Shown here: piece after piece, positions 47,970 to 56,597 of the stretch
Layout of the letters: each line of letters begins with the position of its first letter
Numbering within the stretch: position 1 is the stretch's first letter
Origin: Bradyrhizobium sp. CB1650
GTDB lineage: Bacteria > Pseudomonadota > Alphaproteobacteria > Rhizobiales > Xanthobacteraceae
Reading direction: 5' to 3'
Assembly: GCF_029761915.1 (NCBI RefSeq)
Contig: NZ_CP121695.1
Span: 7,655,501-7,719,500, forward strand
DNA: 64,000 bases
Position numbers and translations under genes: made by a program
The notes under the pieces: model-generated
The model's database searches: none
Seen by the model: the letters and a program-made list of their open reading frames with translations, nothing else
What the model was told of the DNA's origin: nothing

Positions 47970-48156
47970 AAAACGAGAGCCCCCACTTCCGTCGCAACTG
48001 CTCCGTGGCTGCGCTGGACCGTTGGCGGCGAGACAAGCGCCTATAATCCTCTTGGTAATCGGGATCTCGGCGCAGCCACTCCCAGGCCACGTCGACAGCT
48101 TCTGCCTTCTTGAGGTTGCTGTATGCTTCCTCAGATCTCCAGTCAGTACCCGGCAT
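47962..48156 (-). CDS. DUF6499 (Msi172-like) protein, first half of FseA-like frameshift pair
   Basis: Sixty-four residues from the ATG at 48156: TDWRSEEAYSNLKKAEAVDVAWEWLRRDPDYQEDY, seen as DVAWEWLRRDPDYQEDYR, is the hallmark of this domain. The zero-frame product ends shortly after KWGLSFSS at 47962. The overlap with the DUF2285 frame contains TCG-TTT-TCC-AGC-TGA, so slipping forward by one base at TTT avoids the stop and continues as PADPQKAFD. Msi172 of ICEMlSym has the same arrangement. Confidence 0.75.
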   Translation of the reverse strand: MPGTDWRSEEAYSNLKKAEAVDVAWEWLRRDPDYQEDYRRLSRRQRSSAATEQLRRKWGLSFSS

Positions 48157-48322
48157 TGTCACAATTTCCCCGCAAGATTTCACACGCGAGGAAGTGCATC
48201 CCATGATTGTGGCGCTTTTCGGCTGCGTACGTATCGCGTACCGGCCCTGTACGCACTTAATCGATGGAATGATCGTTTTTTGCGATTGCTAGAAATTCCC
48301 CCGATCCTGAGAGCGGCGGTAT

Positions 48323-48595
48323 TCATTGCTTTGGCCAACCGCCACGGAGCAGATCACGATAACCGTGGCCTGCTAGCCACTTGGCCCGCGTCAGATGACT
48401 TTCGAAGGTGCGTCGCGCACGATCCGGTTCAACGGTCGGGTCAAGCCCAAGCACAACGCGCGCGATTTCGCACCAATCTGCTTTGTCAGCGTCGGCATCG
48501 AGAAGTCGCATGTAGGTGACGGCGTGCTCCTTGTCATATGACGTGAGCTCGTGCGCGCTGGGAGCCAATTCTGCGATCTTCGGGTCGGCCGGCAC
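48323..48595 (-). CDS. short DUF2285 protein, QseM-like
   Basis: A 90-residue protein from a GTG preceded by GGTAGGAG at nine bases. It has the compact DUF2285/DNA-binding-like composition (YMRLLDADADKADWCEIARVVLGLDP; RARRTFESHLTRAKWLAGHGYRDLLRGG, seen in pieces). It precedes the FseA-like pair on the same strand and is divergent from the second QseC-like gene, the layout of qseM and qseC in ICEMlSym, where QseM binds and blocks TraR and FseA. By analogy this is an antiactivator of element transfer. Confidence 0.75.
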   Translation of the reverse strand: MPADPKIAELAPSAHELTSYDKEHAVTYMRLLDADADKADWCEIARVVLGLDPTVEPDRARRTFESHLTRAKWLAGHGYRDLLRGGWPKQ

Positions 48596-49186
48596 TGACT
48601 GAAACTCCTACCGAACTGAAAATTCTATCGAAATCCCCGAGCAACGATAACGAACCTAGGGTCATTTTGGTACCGCTCGAACCGTCGCGGCCCCTTGTCT
48701 TTTTGACCGGACCCGTAGCCGCGAACGCATATGGAACGGCTCGATTCTGTGCATTTGCTCTTTGATCGGCGCTGAATCTGCCTGCAGTCCATACGGTGGC
48801 TGATCGCAGACTTGCCACACAGCTGAGGCTGTCCTTGCCTCTTCACCCTACGGGCAACGGAGCGGAGGCAGGTCGTTTACCCGCCGGCTGATGAAGGCCG
48901 CAGCCCAAAAGGGCAGCCAAGTGGAAACAATTCGTTCACTTTTCGAACTCCCGCTGAACGGTTGTCCTATTGGGTCGCGGCGCCGGCAAAAAGCCGCAGG
49001 AACCTCTGGGGTCATTTTGCTATCCCGCCAGTAGCGAGTTGTCGCGCTGCGAGGTCGCTTGTGATGGGCCAATGGCATTGAGAAGACGAACTCCAGGACA
49101 TTTGCGCCTCAGGGTGATCTGCTGCGTTAAAGCAAAAATCCGCGGACTGCCAACTGCTTGTGTGGCAGCTTATCGTAATAAGCTGC
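48596..49186. other. divergent spacer with two short similar segments
   Basis: The region between the QseM-like and second QseC-like genes is unusually long for divergent regulators. Two segments starting GGGTCATTTTG at about 48659 and 49010 resemble each other over about 35 bases and may be ends of an inserted element. No gene is supported. Confidence 0.35.
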
Positions 49187-49207
49187 CTATAACCAGTGGT
49201 TTCATAG
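49187..49207 (+). promoter_or_regulatory. shared XRE operator candidate, copy 2
   Basis: AACCA-G-TGGTT is flanked by CTAT on the left and ATAG on the right, giving a nearly perfect dyad of about 21 bases, 25 bases before the XRE start. Copy 1 at 45713 keeps the core. Confidence 0.55.
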
Positions 49208-49231
49208 CCATCAGAATGGCTGGCTTTGCGC

Positions 49232-49861
49232 ATGAACGCTCATGCGCTTGTGGCCTGGAATGTGCGCCGGATCCGTGTAGATCGCGACATTCCGCAAGAG
49301 CGATTGGCTTATGATGCCGGGATCGACCGCTCGTATTTGGGCGGCATTGAGCAGCAGAAAGAGAACCCGAGCATTGATCTCCTGGACCTTATCGCCATGA
49401 CCTTGGATATTCACTTGTCCGAGTTGTTCGCTGAGCCGGCCAGGGGTGCGGCGCCTCCCAAACCAATGTCCAGAGGACGCAAGCCAGCCCACCCGTGTCG
49501 GAACAGGGGTAAATATCGAAAGAGCCATGTTTATCGCGAACGACGGGGGCATGTTAGCCGGAGCGGCTCACGTGCCCCCTTCGAGTCTACGCCGGCCATT
49601 CCGACCTCCGGCTACAAAACAGCGCTCAGCGCGATCTGTTTCCAAGTAAGCCAGAGCATCTTCGAGATGAGCCCTTACGCCGCTCGCGTAAATCGATTGA
49701 CCGGCCGCTTGAGCCCGAGGTTTTCTCCAAGAGTGCGTCCGGAGCTTGCCGACCTAAACTTGCCGCGTCGGCGCAATTCTGGAGCAACGAACTCCGTGAA
49801 CTCCTTGGGCCCGCTCGGAACAATCTTCGGAACCATATGGAATCCATCGGTGGCATATTGA
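49232..49861 (+). CDS. XRE-family HTH regulator, QseC-like, copy 2, with read-through tail
   Basis: The first 95 residues match the regulator at 45758 closely (ERLAYDAGIDRSYLGGIEQQ; NPSIDLLDLIAMTLDIHLSELF seen in pieces; a basic PMSRGRKPAH end). The natural stop has been lost near 49510, where a one-base shift would give TAA, so the frame runs on for about 115 residues. That tail reads antisense through a monooxygenase relic and is not a real domain. The HTH itself is intact. The ATG at 49232 is preferred to the upstream codon at 49226. Confidence 0.75.
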   Translation: MNAHALVAWNVRRIRVDRDIPQERLAYDAGIDRSYLGGIEQQKENPSIDLLDLIAMTLDIHLSELFAEPARGAAPPKPMSRGRKPAHPCRNRGKYRKSHVYRERRGHVSRSGSRAPFESTPAIPTSGYKTALSAICFQVSQSIFEMSPYAARVNRLTGRLSPRFSPRVRPELADLNLPRRRNSGATNSVNSLGPLGTIFGTIWNPSVAY

Positions 49862-49875
49862 ACGCGCCACACTAA
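49660..49875 (-). pseudogene. LLM-class flavin monooxygenase, C-terminal remnant
   Basis: The minus strand encodes ATDGFHMVPKIVPSGPKEF, EFVAPELRRRG, GRTLGENLGL and an Arg-Phe-Thr-rich end, the typical C-terminus of NtaA/SnaA-type FMN-dependent monooxygenases. The rest of the gene is absent; it is cut near 49875, about 120 bases before the IS5-type element. The related, longer relic at 53890-55137 shares clear DNA similarity over this stretch. Confidence 0.7.
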
Positions 49876-49995
49876 GTCGTGCTCTCCCGAACGACTGAAG
49901 CATCATCGTCACGAAACTCTCAATAGCAAAGAACTCAAAAAGAAATGGAAAACGATACAAGTCGACACGGCAATTTCCGTGACGTTCCCGCTATC

Positions 49996-51533
49996 GCTGA
50001 ACAGTCGCCCGTTAAGAAGCCGGATTGAACCTGGCTGGGATGGCGAGCACGCGCCAGAGGGGGATTAAGATCAGGCACAAGAGCTCTCTCAGCCAGGCGA
50101 GGATACGGCGGAAGTTATAGCCGACGGCGGACAGGATCACGTTGGCTGCATCGCCGGCCCGGCCTTTGAGGTAACAGCGGCCGAGGTGGCCCTCTGACTT
50201 CAGGTGGCCGATCACGGGCTCGATGGCGGAGCGGCGCCGCAGTTCACGTTTGATGATGCCGAAGACGCCGCGTTTCTGACCCGAGATGAAGACGCGGCGC
50301 GGATTTTGCGCATCGTGACCGCGGTATCCTTTATCGACATAGGCGCGCTCGATCGCGCAGCCGGTGAGCTTCTCGGTGTCCTCGATGACATCCCGCAGCG
50401 TGTGGCCGTCATAGGGATTATCCGGCAGCGCCTTGGCGTGCAGCACGAACTGGCCGCCGGGGGCCGGTCGGTTGTTGGTCGTAATAGAGGCCTTCACGCC
50501 GAACTCGTAAGGCGCGGCTGCCTTGCCTTTGCCGATGCACTCCACCTCCGGGGCATGGAAGGAATACAGCTTCCAGCCGCGCTGGCGCTGCTGCTGCGAG
50601 CGGATCTGCGTGGCCCGGCTCAGCGGGAGTGCAAACGCCTCCTCAAGCGCATCCTGACCTTCGATCTTGCGGCGGATGTCGCGGATGATCCGGCCGAGCC
50701 GGGAACGCAGGATGCGCAACTGCCGCTGATGCCGCTTGAACTGTTTGGCATGGGCGTAGCGGCTCGCCATCATCGCGGCGGCCTTGGCGATGCGCAGATA
50801 GGATTGCCGCAGCCGCACTCCGTGCTTCCTCGCCAGGCGGTTCAGCCCGCGGATCGCCGCATGCAGCAGCTTGGCGTCGGTCGGGAAGCTGATGGCCTTG
50901 GGTTGCACAGTGGTGTCCACCGTCACCCGCTCAAGGTCGCGCGTGCGCAGTGCGCCGGCCTCATGCGCCACCCGCAGGCTCTCGGCCAGGAGCAACTCGA
51001 GCTTGTTACCGAGCCGCTTGCGCCAATGGCTCAGGTCCGAGCGCTCGTGCGGGAAGGTGTGCTGGAAGAACTCTTCGCCGGTGAAGTATTGGAAATAGGG
51101 GTCGTAGACCCAGCGCTCGCACACCCCCTCGTCGGATAGCCCGTAAATGTGTTTGAGCAACAAAAGCCCGATCACAAACCGCGTCTCGATCCCGGGCCGG
51201 CCGTTCTCGCTGTAAAGCGGTGCGATCTCGCGATCGATCCAATCCCAATCGATCTTGCCGGCGAGCTGAACCAGCTCGTGCTTCAGATTGATGATCTGGT
51301 CGAGCCGCGCCCGGAACAGGTCGCTTGATCCCGTCATTTGGTGCTTCTTCGGCCGCATCGCCCCCTCCGATGCAGCACAGAATCACGGTTCGCGGCGAAA
51401 GGGAATCCAAAAGCAAAATTGCAAGGTTCGCGGCCCTCGAGCCCCGAATCCTTGCAATCTCAATTGCACCCGTATCCGAAAAACGGACTCCCGCTCAATC
51501 GCTTAGAAGCTTGTTCACGGACGACTGAACAGC
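49996..51533 (-). mobile_element. IS5-family insertion sequence
   Basis: About 1.54 kb bounded by imperfect inverted repeats: 49996-50020 begins GCTGAACAGTCGCCCGTTAA, and the complement of 51509-51533 begins GCTGTTCAGTCGTCCGTGAA. It holds one intact transposase gene. No clear target-site duplication was found. Between 51398 and 51460 the repeats ATTGCAAGG and CCTTGCAAT could form a hairpin upstream of the transposase. Confidence 0.7.
50012..51358 (-). CDS. IS5-family transposase
   Basis: A full-length 448-residue DDE transposase. The N-terminal domain has GRPGIETRFVIGLLLLKHIYGLSDE (seen as FVIGLLLLKHIYGLSDE) and FPHERSDLSHWRKRLG. The first catalytic Asp lies in VTVDTTVQPKA, the second in AYVDKGYRG and the Glu in SAIEPVIGHLKSEGHLGR, followed by the conserved NVILSAVGYNFRRIL. 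No stop or frameshift is present, so the element is potentially active. The start ATG gives MRPKKHQMTGS. Confidence 0.92.
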   Translation of the reverse strand: MRPKKHQMTGSSDLFRARLDQIINLKHELVQLAGKIDWDWIDREIAPLYSENGRPGIETRFVIGLLLLKHIYGLSDEGVCERWVYDPYFQYFTGEEFFQHTFPHERSDLSHWRKRLGNKLELLLAESLRVAHEAGALRTRDLERVTVDTTVQPKAISFPTDAKLLHAAIRGLNRLARKHGVRLRQSYLRIAKAAAMMASRYAHAKQFKRHQRQLRILRSRLGRIIRDIRRKIEGQDALEEAFALPLSRATQIRSQQQRQRGWKLYSFHAPEVECIGKGKAAAPYEFGVKASITTNNRPAPGGQFVLHAKALPDNPYDGHTLRDVIEDTEKLTGCAIERAYVDKGYRGHDAQNPRRVFISGQKRGVFGIIKRELRRRSAIEPVIGHLKSEGHLGRCYLKGRAGDAANVILSAVGYNFRRILAWLRELLCLILIPLWRVLAIPARFNPAS

Positions 51534-51789
51534 TTGACCAAAGGTCGGGTAAAACTCACAACGGCCGCAGAATACATAACCGAAAGCGCGACAGTCATCG
51601 ACAGCATGAGCTTTGCGGCCTTGAACAACCGAAACCCAGAACAGCTTGAGAGCCCATAAAAAGCCGGTGATAGGCAGTGCGCCGATCGCCAGCGATCGCA
51701 CAGCTATTCCCATGGCCGCGATGCAATCGTCCCCGAACGGCACAGCAGCCCCGTACAAGAGCATGGAGGCACTGGCAGATAAAATGCCG

Positions 51790-51960
51790 GTCTTGGTCGC
51801 CGGTGCTCCTACCGCATATGACGGAAATGTCGCGGTCGTCCATAACGGAATCATCGAGAACTTTCGCGAGTTGCGCGCTCAACTTGAGCAGAATGGCGCC
51901 AAATTTGCTTCCGACACGGACATTGAGGTCGTGAGACGGGCCCTGAGCGAGGAAGCAGCT
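51790..51960 (+). pseudogene. glutamine-fructose-6-phosphate aminotransferase (GlmS/NodM) fragment
   Basis: A short stretch reads GAPTAYDGNVAVVHNGIIENFRELRAQLEQNGAKF in parts (NVAVVHNGIIENFRELRAQL; GAKFASDTDIEVV), unmistakably the glutaminase domain of GlmS/NodM. The catalytic N-terminal Cys and about 520 residues downstream are missing. In rhizobia nodM is a nodulation-linked glmS copy, so this may be a nodM relic; the fragment is too short to tell. Confidence 0.65.
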
Positions 51961-51964
51961 CGGA

Positions 51965-52436
51965 AAATGGCGCCGCCAACCGGCTCGATAGTTCAAGCTC
52001 GCGCGAGCCGCCCGGTGGGCACGTCGACAGACTTGATTCGCACGTAGCGTCAAATTGTAGGTTCGAGAAACAAGCCGCCACGGCCTTTGGAAAAGCCGGC
52101 GCAGGCCAGTGTGCCTCCCCGGGGAGCAATCTCATGACGCTGTCACGTATGTACCGATTTCTAGGCCAAGGCTCGCGGCTTCGGTCTGAAAGGCTTGGTT
52201 TGCCACCTCCGCACCGCTGCACGCGGTCGCGCTGAGATTGACAAAGCGCTCGCAACGTCGCGCACCGTCGACCAGGGCCTACGAGCAATGGGCTGTACTT
52301 TAAGCGCCGACTTTCGGCTCGCGGACCGCCAACGCTCCAGACTGCGCGACGCCGCGTCCGCGAAACGGATTATTATTGGAACGTCTTGCGCACTCTCGAT
52401 GGCAACTGCTGTCTGCGCATCAAGAGGGAAAAGGAC
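51965..52436. other. no convincing gene
   Basis: Frames on both strands (for example 52195-52440) show no family resemblance. The start region of the aminotransferase gene lies at the end of this stretch. Confidence 0.4.
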
Positions 52437-53537
52437 ATGATCGATGTAAAACTGCAAAGTGTGCTCTCTTCTCTTGCGCAGCCGGCTAAAGAGCTAGGCG
52501 CTCAATCGCCCGGACGGCGGGCGCCAGATGCACGTTACGTGAAGCTAAACACCAATGAGAACCCTTTTCCACTACCAATAATGGTATGGCGAAGTGCGAT
52601 CTCGGCGCTCGAACGTCAGTATTTGTATCCGGAAGACGACAACATCGGCTTGAGAGAAGCCGCCGCTGATGCCTACGGCCTCTCAAAGGACCATGTGATC
52701 GCCGGCAACGGCTCGTCGGAGCTTCTCGCCCTGATCTACAGGGCCTTCCTTGGACCGGGCGACAGCGTCGCAATGATGTCTCCTGGATTCTCGTTCAATC
52801 GCAAGCTTGCTCTGTTGCAGAGCGCCAAGCTCCTCGAAGTGTCGTGGAGCGACTCGCATTCGATTCCGATTGACCAGTTGCTCTTCGGTTCGGCAAAGGA
52901 TGCCAAGTTCATCTTGCTGGCCAATCCCAATAACCCAACCGGGACGTTCGTCTCTATCGCCGATATCGAACGCCTCGTTGCACAGTCTGATCGCTTAATC
53001 GTGCTGGACGAGGCCTATGTCGACTTCGCACCGGATAACGGTCTGAGGCTCGTCCGCCGCTATCCCAACCTTCTGCTCCTAAGGACTTTTTCGAAGAGCT
53101 ATGCGGCAGCGGGCATTCGGGTCGGCTTCGGCCTTGGTCATCCGGAGATTATTGGACGGCTGCGAAACATCCAGAACGTCTTCAACATGAACATCATAGG
53201 GCAAGCGGTCGGAGTCAGCATCCTTTCACATCGCGCGGCCTACGAGGAGAATCATAGGCATATCAAGCGCGAAAGAGAACGAGTTGCGGCCCAATTGCGT
53301 CAATTCGGATTCGGTGTAGCGCCTTCTCATACCAATTTCTTGCTGGCGCGGGTGCCGAATGGACAGGACGGCAGGTGGTGGCATGCCGCGCTGGAGAGAG
53401 AGGGCATACTCGTTGCTGTCTTTGCAGATGACGGTCTCGACGACTGCATTCGCATCAGCATCGGCACGAAGGACCAAATGGACTCGTTCTTGACAGCGGT
53501 TGCGGCAATCTCAGAGCGCATGAAAAGAGATGAATAG
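52437..53537 (+). CDS. histidinol-phosphate aminotransferase family protein (HisC-like)
   Basis: A 366-residue fold-type-I aminotransferase. The ATG follows GGGAAAAGG. Visible motifs are VKLNTNENPFPLP, YPEDDNIGLREAAA, VIAGNGSSELLAL, LANPNNPTG, VLDEAYVDFA and the PLP-lysine segment FSKSYAAAGIRVGF. The C-terminal DDGLDDCIRISIGT contains the substrate-carboxylate-binding Arg. Family members transaminate histidinol phosphate, aromatic acids, or phosphonate analogues; outside a his operon the native substrate is open. Flanked by relics, it may be a lone cargo gene. Confidence 0.85.
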   Translation: MIDVKLQSVLSSLAQPAKELGAQSPGRRAPDARYVKLNTNENPFPLPIMVWRSAISALERQYLYPEDDNIGLREAAADAYGLSKDHVIAGNGSSELLALIYRAFLGPGDSVAMMSPGFSFNRKLALLQSAKLLEVSWSDSHSIPIDQLLFGSAKDAKFILLANPNNPTGTFVSIADIERLVAQSDRLIVLDEAYVDFAPDNGLRLVRRYPNLLLLRTFSKSYAAAGIRVGFGLGHPEIIGRLRNIQNVFNMNIIGQAVGVSILSHRAAYEENHRHIKRERERVAAQLRQFGFGVAPSHTNFLLARVPNGQDGRWWHAALEREGILVAVFADDGLDDCIRISIGTKDQMDSFLTAVAAISERMKRDE

Positions 53538-53889
53538 CCAACCGCGCACCGATATGCGCTCATTTCACTATACGGCTAGTGGAACGAGGAGGCTGCGACA
53601 ACGCATCGTACCAAAGCAGACACCCCATGCAGCTGAGGGCCAAGCGGTCGCCAAATGATTGCTTCCCCTGGCGGAGCCGAAGCGTCACCACGATGTCGCG
53701 CGACGGCGCCATGGGTACCTAGAGAGGAGCAGACCCGACGGGTCACACGGAGCAAGCGAGCCGGAGCGAACTCACCTAGCCCCTTCGAAGTTGCAGCGGC
53801 TGACTCCGCCTCCTGCTCCAGCCGAGATGTTTCGTCAGCGCTGTTCTGCTTGAAGAATGCCGGAGCGGCCTGCAACAAGGCGAAGCATC
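53538..53889. other. no convincing gene
   Basis: No protein-like frame. It lies between the HisC-like gene and the 3' end of the monooxygenase relic. Confidence 0.4.
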
Positions 53890-55137
53890 TTCGAATTAAG
53901 CTTATGCCGCTCGCGTAAACCTGTTGAGGGGCCGCTTGAGCCCGAGATTCTCTCGAAGAGTCTGTCCGGAGCTGGCGGATCTGAATCTGCTGGTCGGCGA
54001 AATTCAGGAACGACGAGCTCCGTGAACTCCCTGAGCCCGCTCGGAACAATCGCGGGAATTACATTGAAACCCATCCGCCGCATATTCATTGAAAGCGTCA
54101 ATCATGACCGCTGCCACCATCTGGCGTTCCGACCACCATCAGATGCCCACGGGAATCCGATATCGAGCGAATCAGCTGCCTCCAGATTATCTTCTGACGA
54201 GCAGCTAGTTCAAGGAGCACCTTCTGGCGGCTTTGAATGAAATTGGTGCGGAACCAAAGAATCGAGATCGATCGAACGCAGGTCGGTGACAAACCCTAAC
54301 CACCGATCTGCTGTCTCAGTCAAAACCTCGGTGTCTGTGTAGGATTGCAACTTTTTGAGCTTGTCTGAGGCCTCCTGCTTGGTTCGCCCAACAATGGGAC
54401 GATGCCCGGCATCACCAGCACCTGATCGTCCTGACGTCCAAGCTGGCGAGCCTTCTCCTTTAGATTTGCGTAATAGTGCTTACCGCTTTCGATCGATGGC
54501 TGAGCCGTGAATACAACTTCCGCAAATTCCGCAGCGAACCTGACCCCGGCGTCGGATGAACCGGCCTGCACCAATACCGGATATCCCTGGGGCGGCCGTG
54601 CAATATATTCAGCGGTCCTCTAACCGAAAAATAGGTTCCCCCTGATCGAGGAGGTGCAGCTTCGCCGTGTCGACGAAGAACCCACTTTTCTTGTCACGAA
54701 TGAAAGCGTCATCTTCCCATGTATCCCAAAGCCCCTTCATGACGGCTACAAACTCTCTAGCTCGCTCATACCGTGCGTCATGCTCTGGAATGTCTTCATC
54801 ACCAAAGTTCGCCAGGCTGGTGATACGTCGTAGTCGCCGTTGCAACAGAGCCGATGTTTTGTATTTTTGACGAAAGAGCCGACAACAGCGTGATTGGCTC
54901 AAACGTATCGTTTCGGCCTGCACGCGCGATGTTTACATTATCACGTTCGACGACACTTGGGCTATCCGGAAGAAATACGAAGTGAAATGCCGCGCCTTTA
55001 GCAAGTGCCGCAAGGTGCGCATAATGATCGATATCGACTCCGCCAGTCTCCGGCACGCTCGGATCGCGCTAAGCGCGCTCGATGTATCCGACCTGTAAGA
55101 CGTATGATCCAAGGGCCATTTGATCATTACGCGCCAT
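53890..55137 (-). pseudogene. LLM-class flavin-dependent monooxygenase (NtaA/SnaA/DszA type), multiply broken
   Basis: The relic begins with a good N-terminus at 55137 (MARNDQMALGSYVLQVGYIE), followed by an in-frame stop near 55071, then GGVDIDHYAHLA and FVFLPDSP. Later pieces in other frames are ARYERAREFVAVMKGLWDTWEDD, seen as REFVAVMKGLWDTW, PVLVQAGSSDAGVRFAAEFAEVVF in part, and the C-terminal GFNVIPAIVPSGLREF. At least three frameshifts and a deletion near 54830 are needed. Such enzymes oxidise chelators, sulfur heterocycles or siderophore-like substrates with a partner flavin reductase. Confidence 0.75.
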
Positions 55138-55151
55138 GCCGCACTCCTCTC

Positions 55152-55540
55152 TCAAGCGCTTTTCCTAGTTTGAGCCCGATGCCGCGGTTCCCTGCTTAAA
55201 TCGCTGAGGAAATCGGTGACTGTGTCGTAACCATCCATCTTCGGATTGCCAATGAGTGAGTGCTTTGGGATAGCGGATGATTTGTCACGATCCATAGAGG
55301 TGTGATGGATCGCAGCCGGTGCGACTTGGCGACGCAGGATAAAGGTAGGCTCCTGCTTGTGAAGAGAGACCACGAGTGCTTGCGGCACATAGCCCGAGTT
55401 GGCGGTATCATGCGCATCGGAAACGACAAGTGCTTCGATTTCTCGCCGCCTCATTTCTGATTTTGCCTCGCTGAGCCTTCGCAGAAACTCCGCCCGCGCG
55501 AACGTTTGGGTCCTTTGCTGATCGCCATTATCGTAGCTCC
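55152..55540 (-). pseudogene. eutD: ectoine hydrolase (EutD/DoeA, M24 family) N-terminal remnant
   Basis: The minus strand reads FARAEFLRRLSEAKSEMRRREIEALVVSD (seen as FARAEFLRRLSEAKSEM and EIEALVVSD), then SGYVPQALVVSLHKQEPTF and a degenerate continuation to DFLSDL. This is the N-terminal domain of the M24-type ectoine hydrolase. The metal-binding catalytic half is missing. It directly follows eutC on the same strand, the position expected in a eutBCD operon, which supports the assignment. Confidence 0.65.
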
Positions 55541-55596
55541 ATTGGATCTGATTGATTGAGACTAGAAGTCAGAGATCGACTTCAGATGACCGATCA

Positions 55597-56589
55597 TCAA
55601 CTCTCGAATTCGGAGCCGACCTTTGCAGCTGCAGATCGCGCAAGCGCAAGTGATGCGATGGCGGTGTCCTGGATCCCCGTCCCGGTAAGATCGGCGACCG
55701 TGATTTGCATGTCGTTCGTGCGCCCAGCCTTCAGGCTAGCGACAATCTCGCCGAGTTCTGGAAAAGTTGCATCCTCGCGGACAATGCCCACGGCTATGGC
55801 ATGGTGCAATTCGCCGAGCCGTTGCGTTTGCTTGAGACTGTCAGCAACATAAATGTCGGCGCGCTTGATCACCTCTGGCTCAATCTCATTTTTGTGTTCA
55901 GCGTCAGATCCCATTGCGGTTATGTGCTGTCCAGGTTCAAGCCATGACGATTTCAGAATTGGTTTGTGGGCCGGCGTCGTTGTGACGACAACGTGCGAGC
56001 CGGTCACAGCCTGAATCGCGTCTTCACATGCGACTACAGGAAACTTCAACAGCGCCGAGAGCTCCTGCGCCACGGTTTTAGCCTTGGAAGCGTCGCGCGC
56101 CCAAATCCGAGCCCCCCGGATCGATCGAACCAGAGCAAGCGCCTGCAACTGCAGCTTTGCCTGAATTCCGGCACCCAGCACAGCAGCGACCGAAGCGTCC
56201 TTGCGAGCGAGATACTTTGCAGCAACGGCACCAGCGGCGGCCGTCCGGACATCGGTCAAATAGCCATTGTCAAGCAAGAGAGCTTGCACCAGACCGGTTT
56301 TGCTTGAAAGCAGCACCATCATGCCGTTGGTGCTCGGTAATCCAATCTTTGGATTGTCGAAGAAGCCAGGGCTGATCTTAATGGCAAAGTTGTCGAGACC
56401 GGGTACATAGGCTGTCTTGACGTCCACCTCACCTCGGTGTTGGGGAATATCGAGCCTTAGAATGGGCGGCATCGCCACTGCTTTCGTGGCGAGCGAATAG
56501 AATGCGCCTTCGACACATTGCACTGCCATCAGATCGAGAGGAACAATGTCTCTGAGCTCGCGTTCCGTGAGCACTCTCATTCGTGGCAT
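55597..56589 (-). CDS. eutC: ectoine utilisation protein EutC, ornithine cyclodeaminase family
   Basis: A 330-residue protein starting at ATG 56589 (or GTG one codon earlier), with TAGGAGAT just before. It has the cyclodeaminase/mu-crystallin fold: NFAIKISPGFFDNP, LLLDNGYLTDVRTAAAGAVAA with the catalytic Asp region, the NAD-binding AVLGAGIQAKLQ, and HITAMGSDAEHKNEIEP. It begins nine bases after eutB, so the two are co-transcribed. In ectoine-degrading rhizobia eutABCDE lies in one operon; EutC is thought to act with EutB in converting hydroxyectoine to ectoine. Confidence 0.8.
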   Translation of the reverse strand: MPRMRVLTERELRDIVPLDLMAVQCVEGAFYSLATKAVAMPPILRLDIPQHRGEVDVKTAYVPGLDNFAIKISPGFFDNPKIGLPSTNGMMVLLSSKTGLVQALLLDNGYLTDVRTAAAGAVAAKYLARKDASVAAVLGAGIQAKLQLQALALVRSIRGARIWARDASKAKTVAQELSALLKFPVVACEDAIQAVTGSHVVVTTTPAHKPILKSSWLEPGQHITAMGSDAEHKNEIEPEVIKRADIYVADSLKQTQRLGELHHAIAVGIVREDATFPELGEIVASLKAGRTNDMQITVADLTGTGIQDTAIASLALARSAAAKVGSEFES

Positions 56590-56597
56590 CACATCTC

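Noticed and set aside
50204..51139. 311-codon plus-strand ORF across the IS5-type transposase
   Set aside because: Antisense shadow of the intact transposase; composition is Ala/Arg/Leu-rich without conserved motifs.
51495..51700. Minus-strand segment resembling an AmpG-like helix (GFLWALKLFW)
   Set aside because: A single hydrophobic stretch is not enough to call a transporter relic.
52575..52597. CTACCA-ATAA-TGGTAT, similar to the lux-box-like dyads
   Set aside because: It lies inside the aminotransferase coding sequence (conserved region after NENPFPLP), so it is probably chance.
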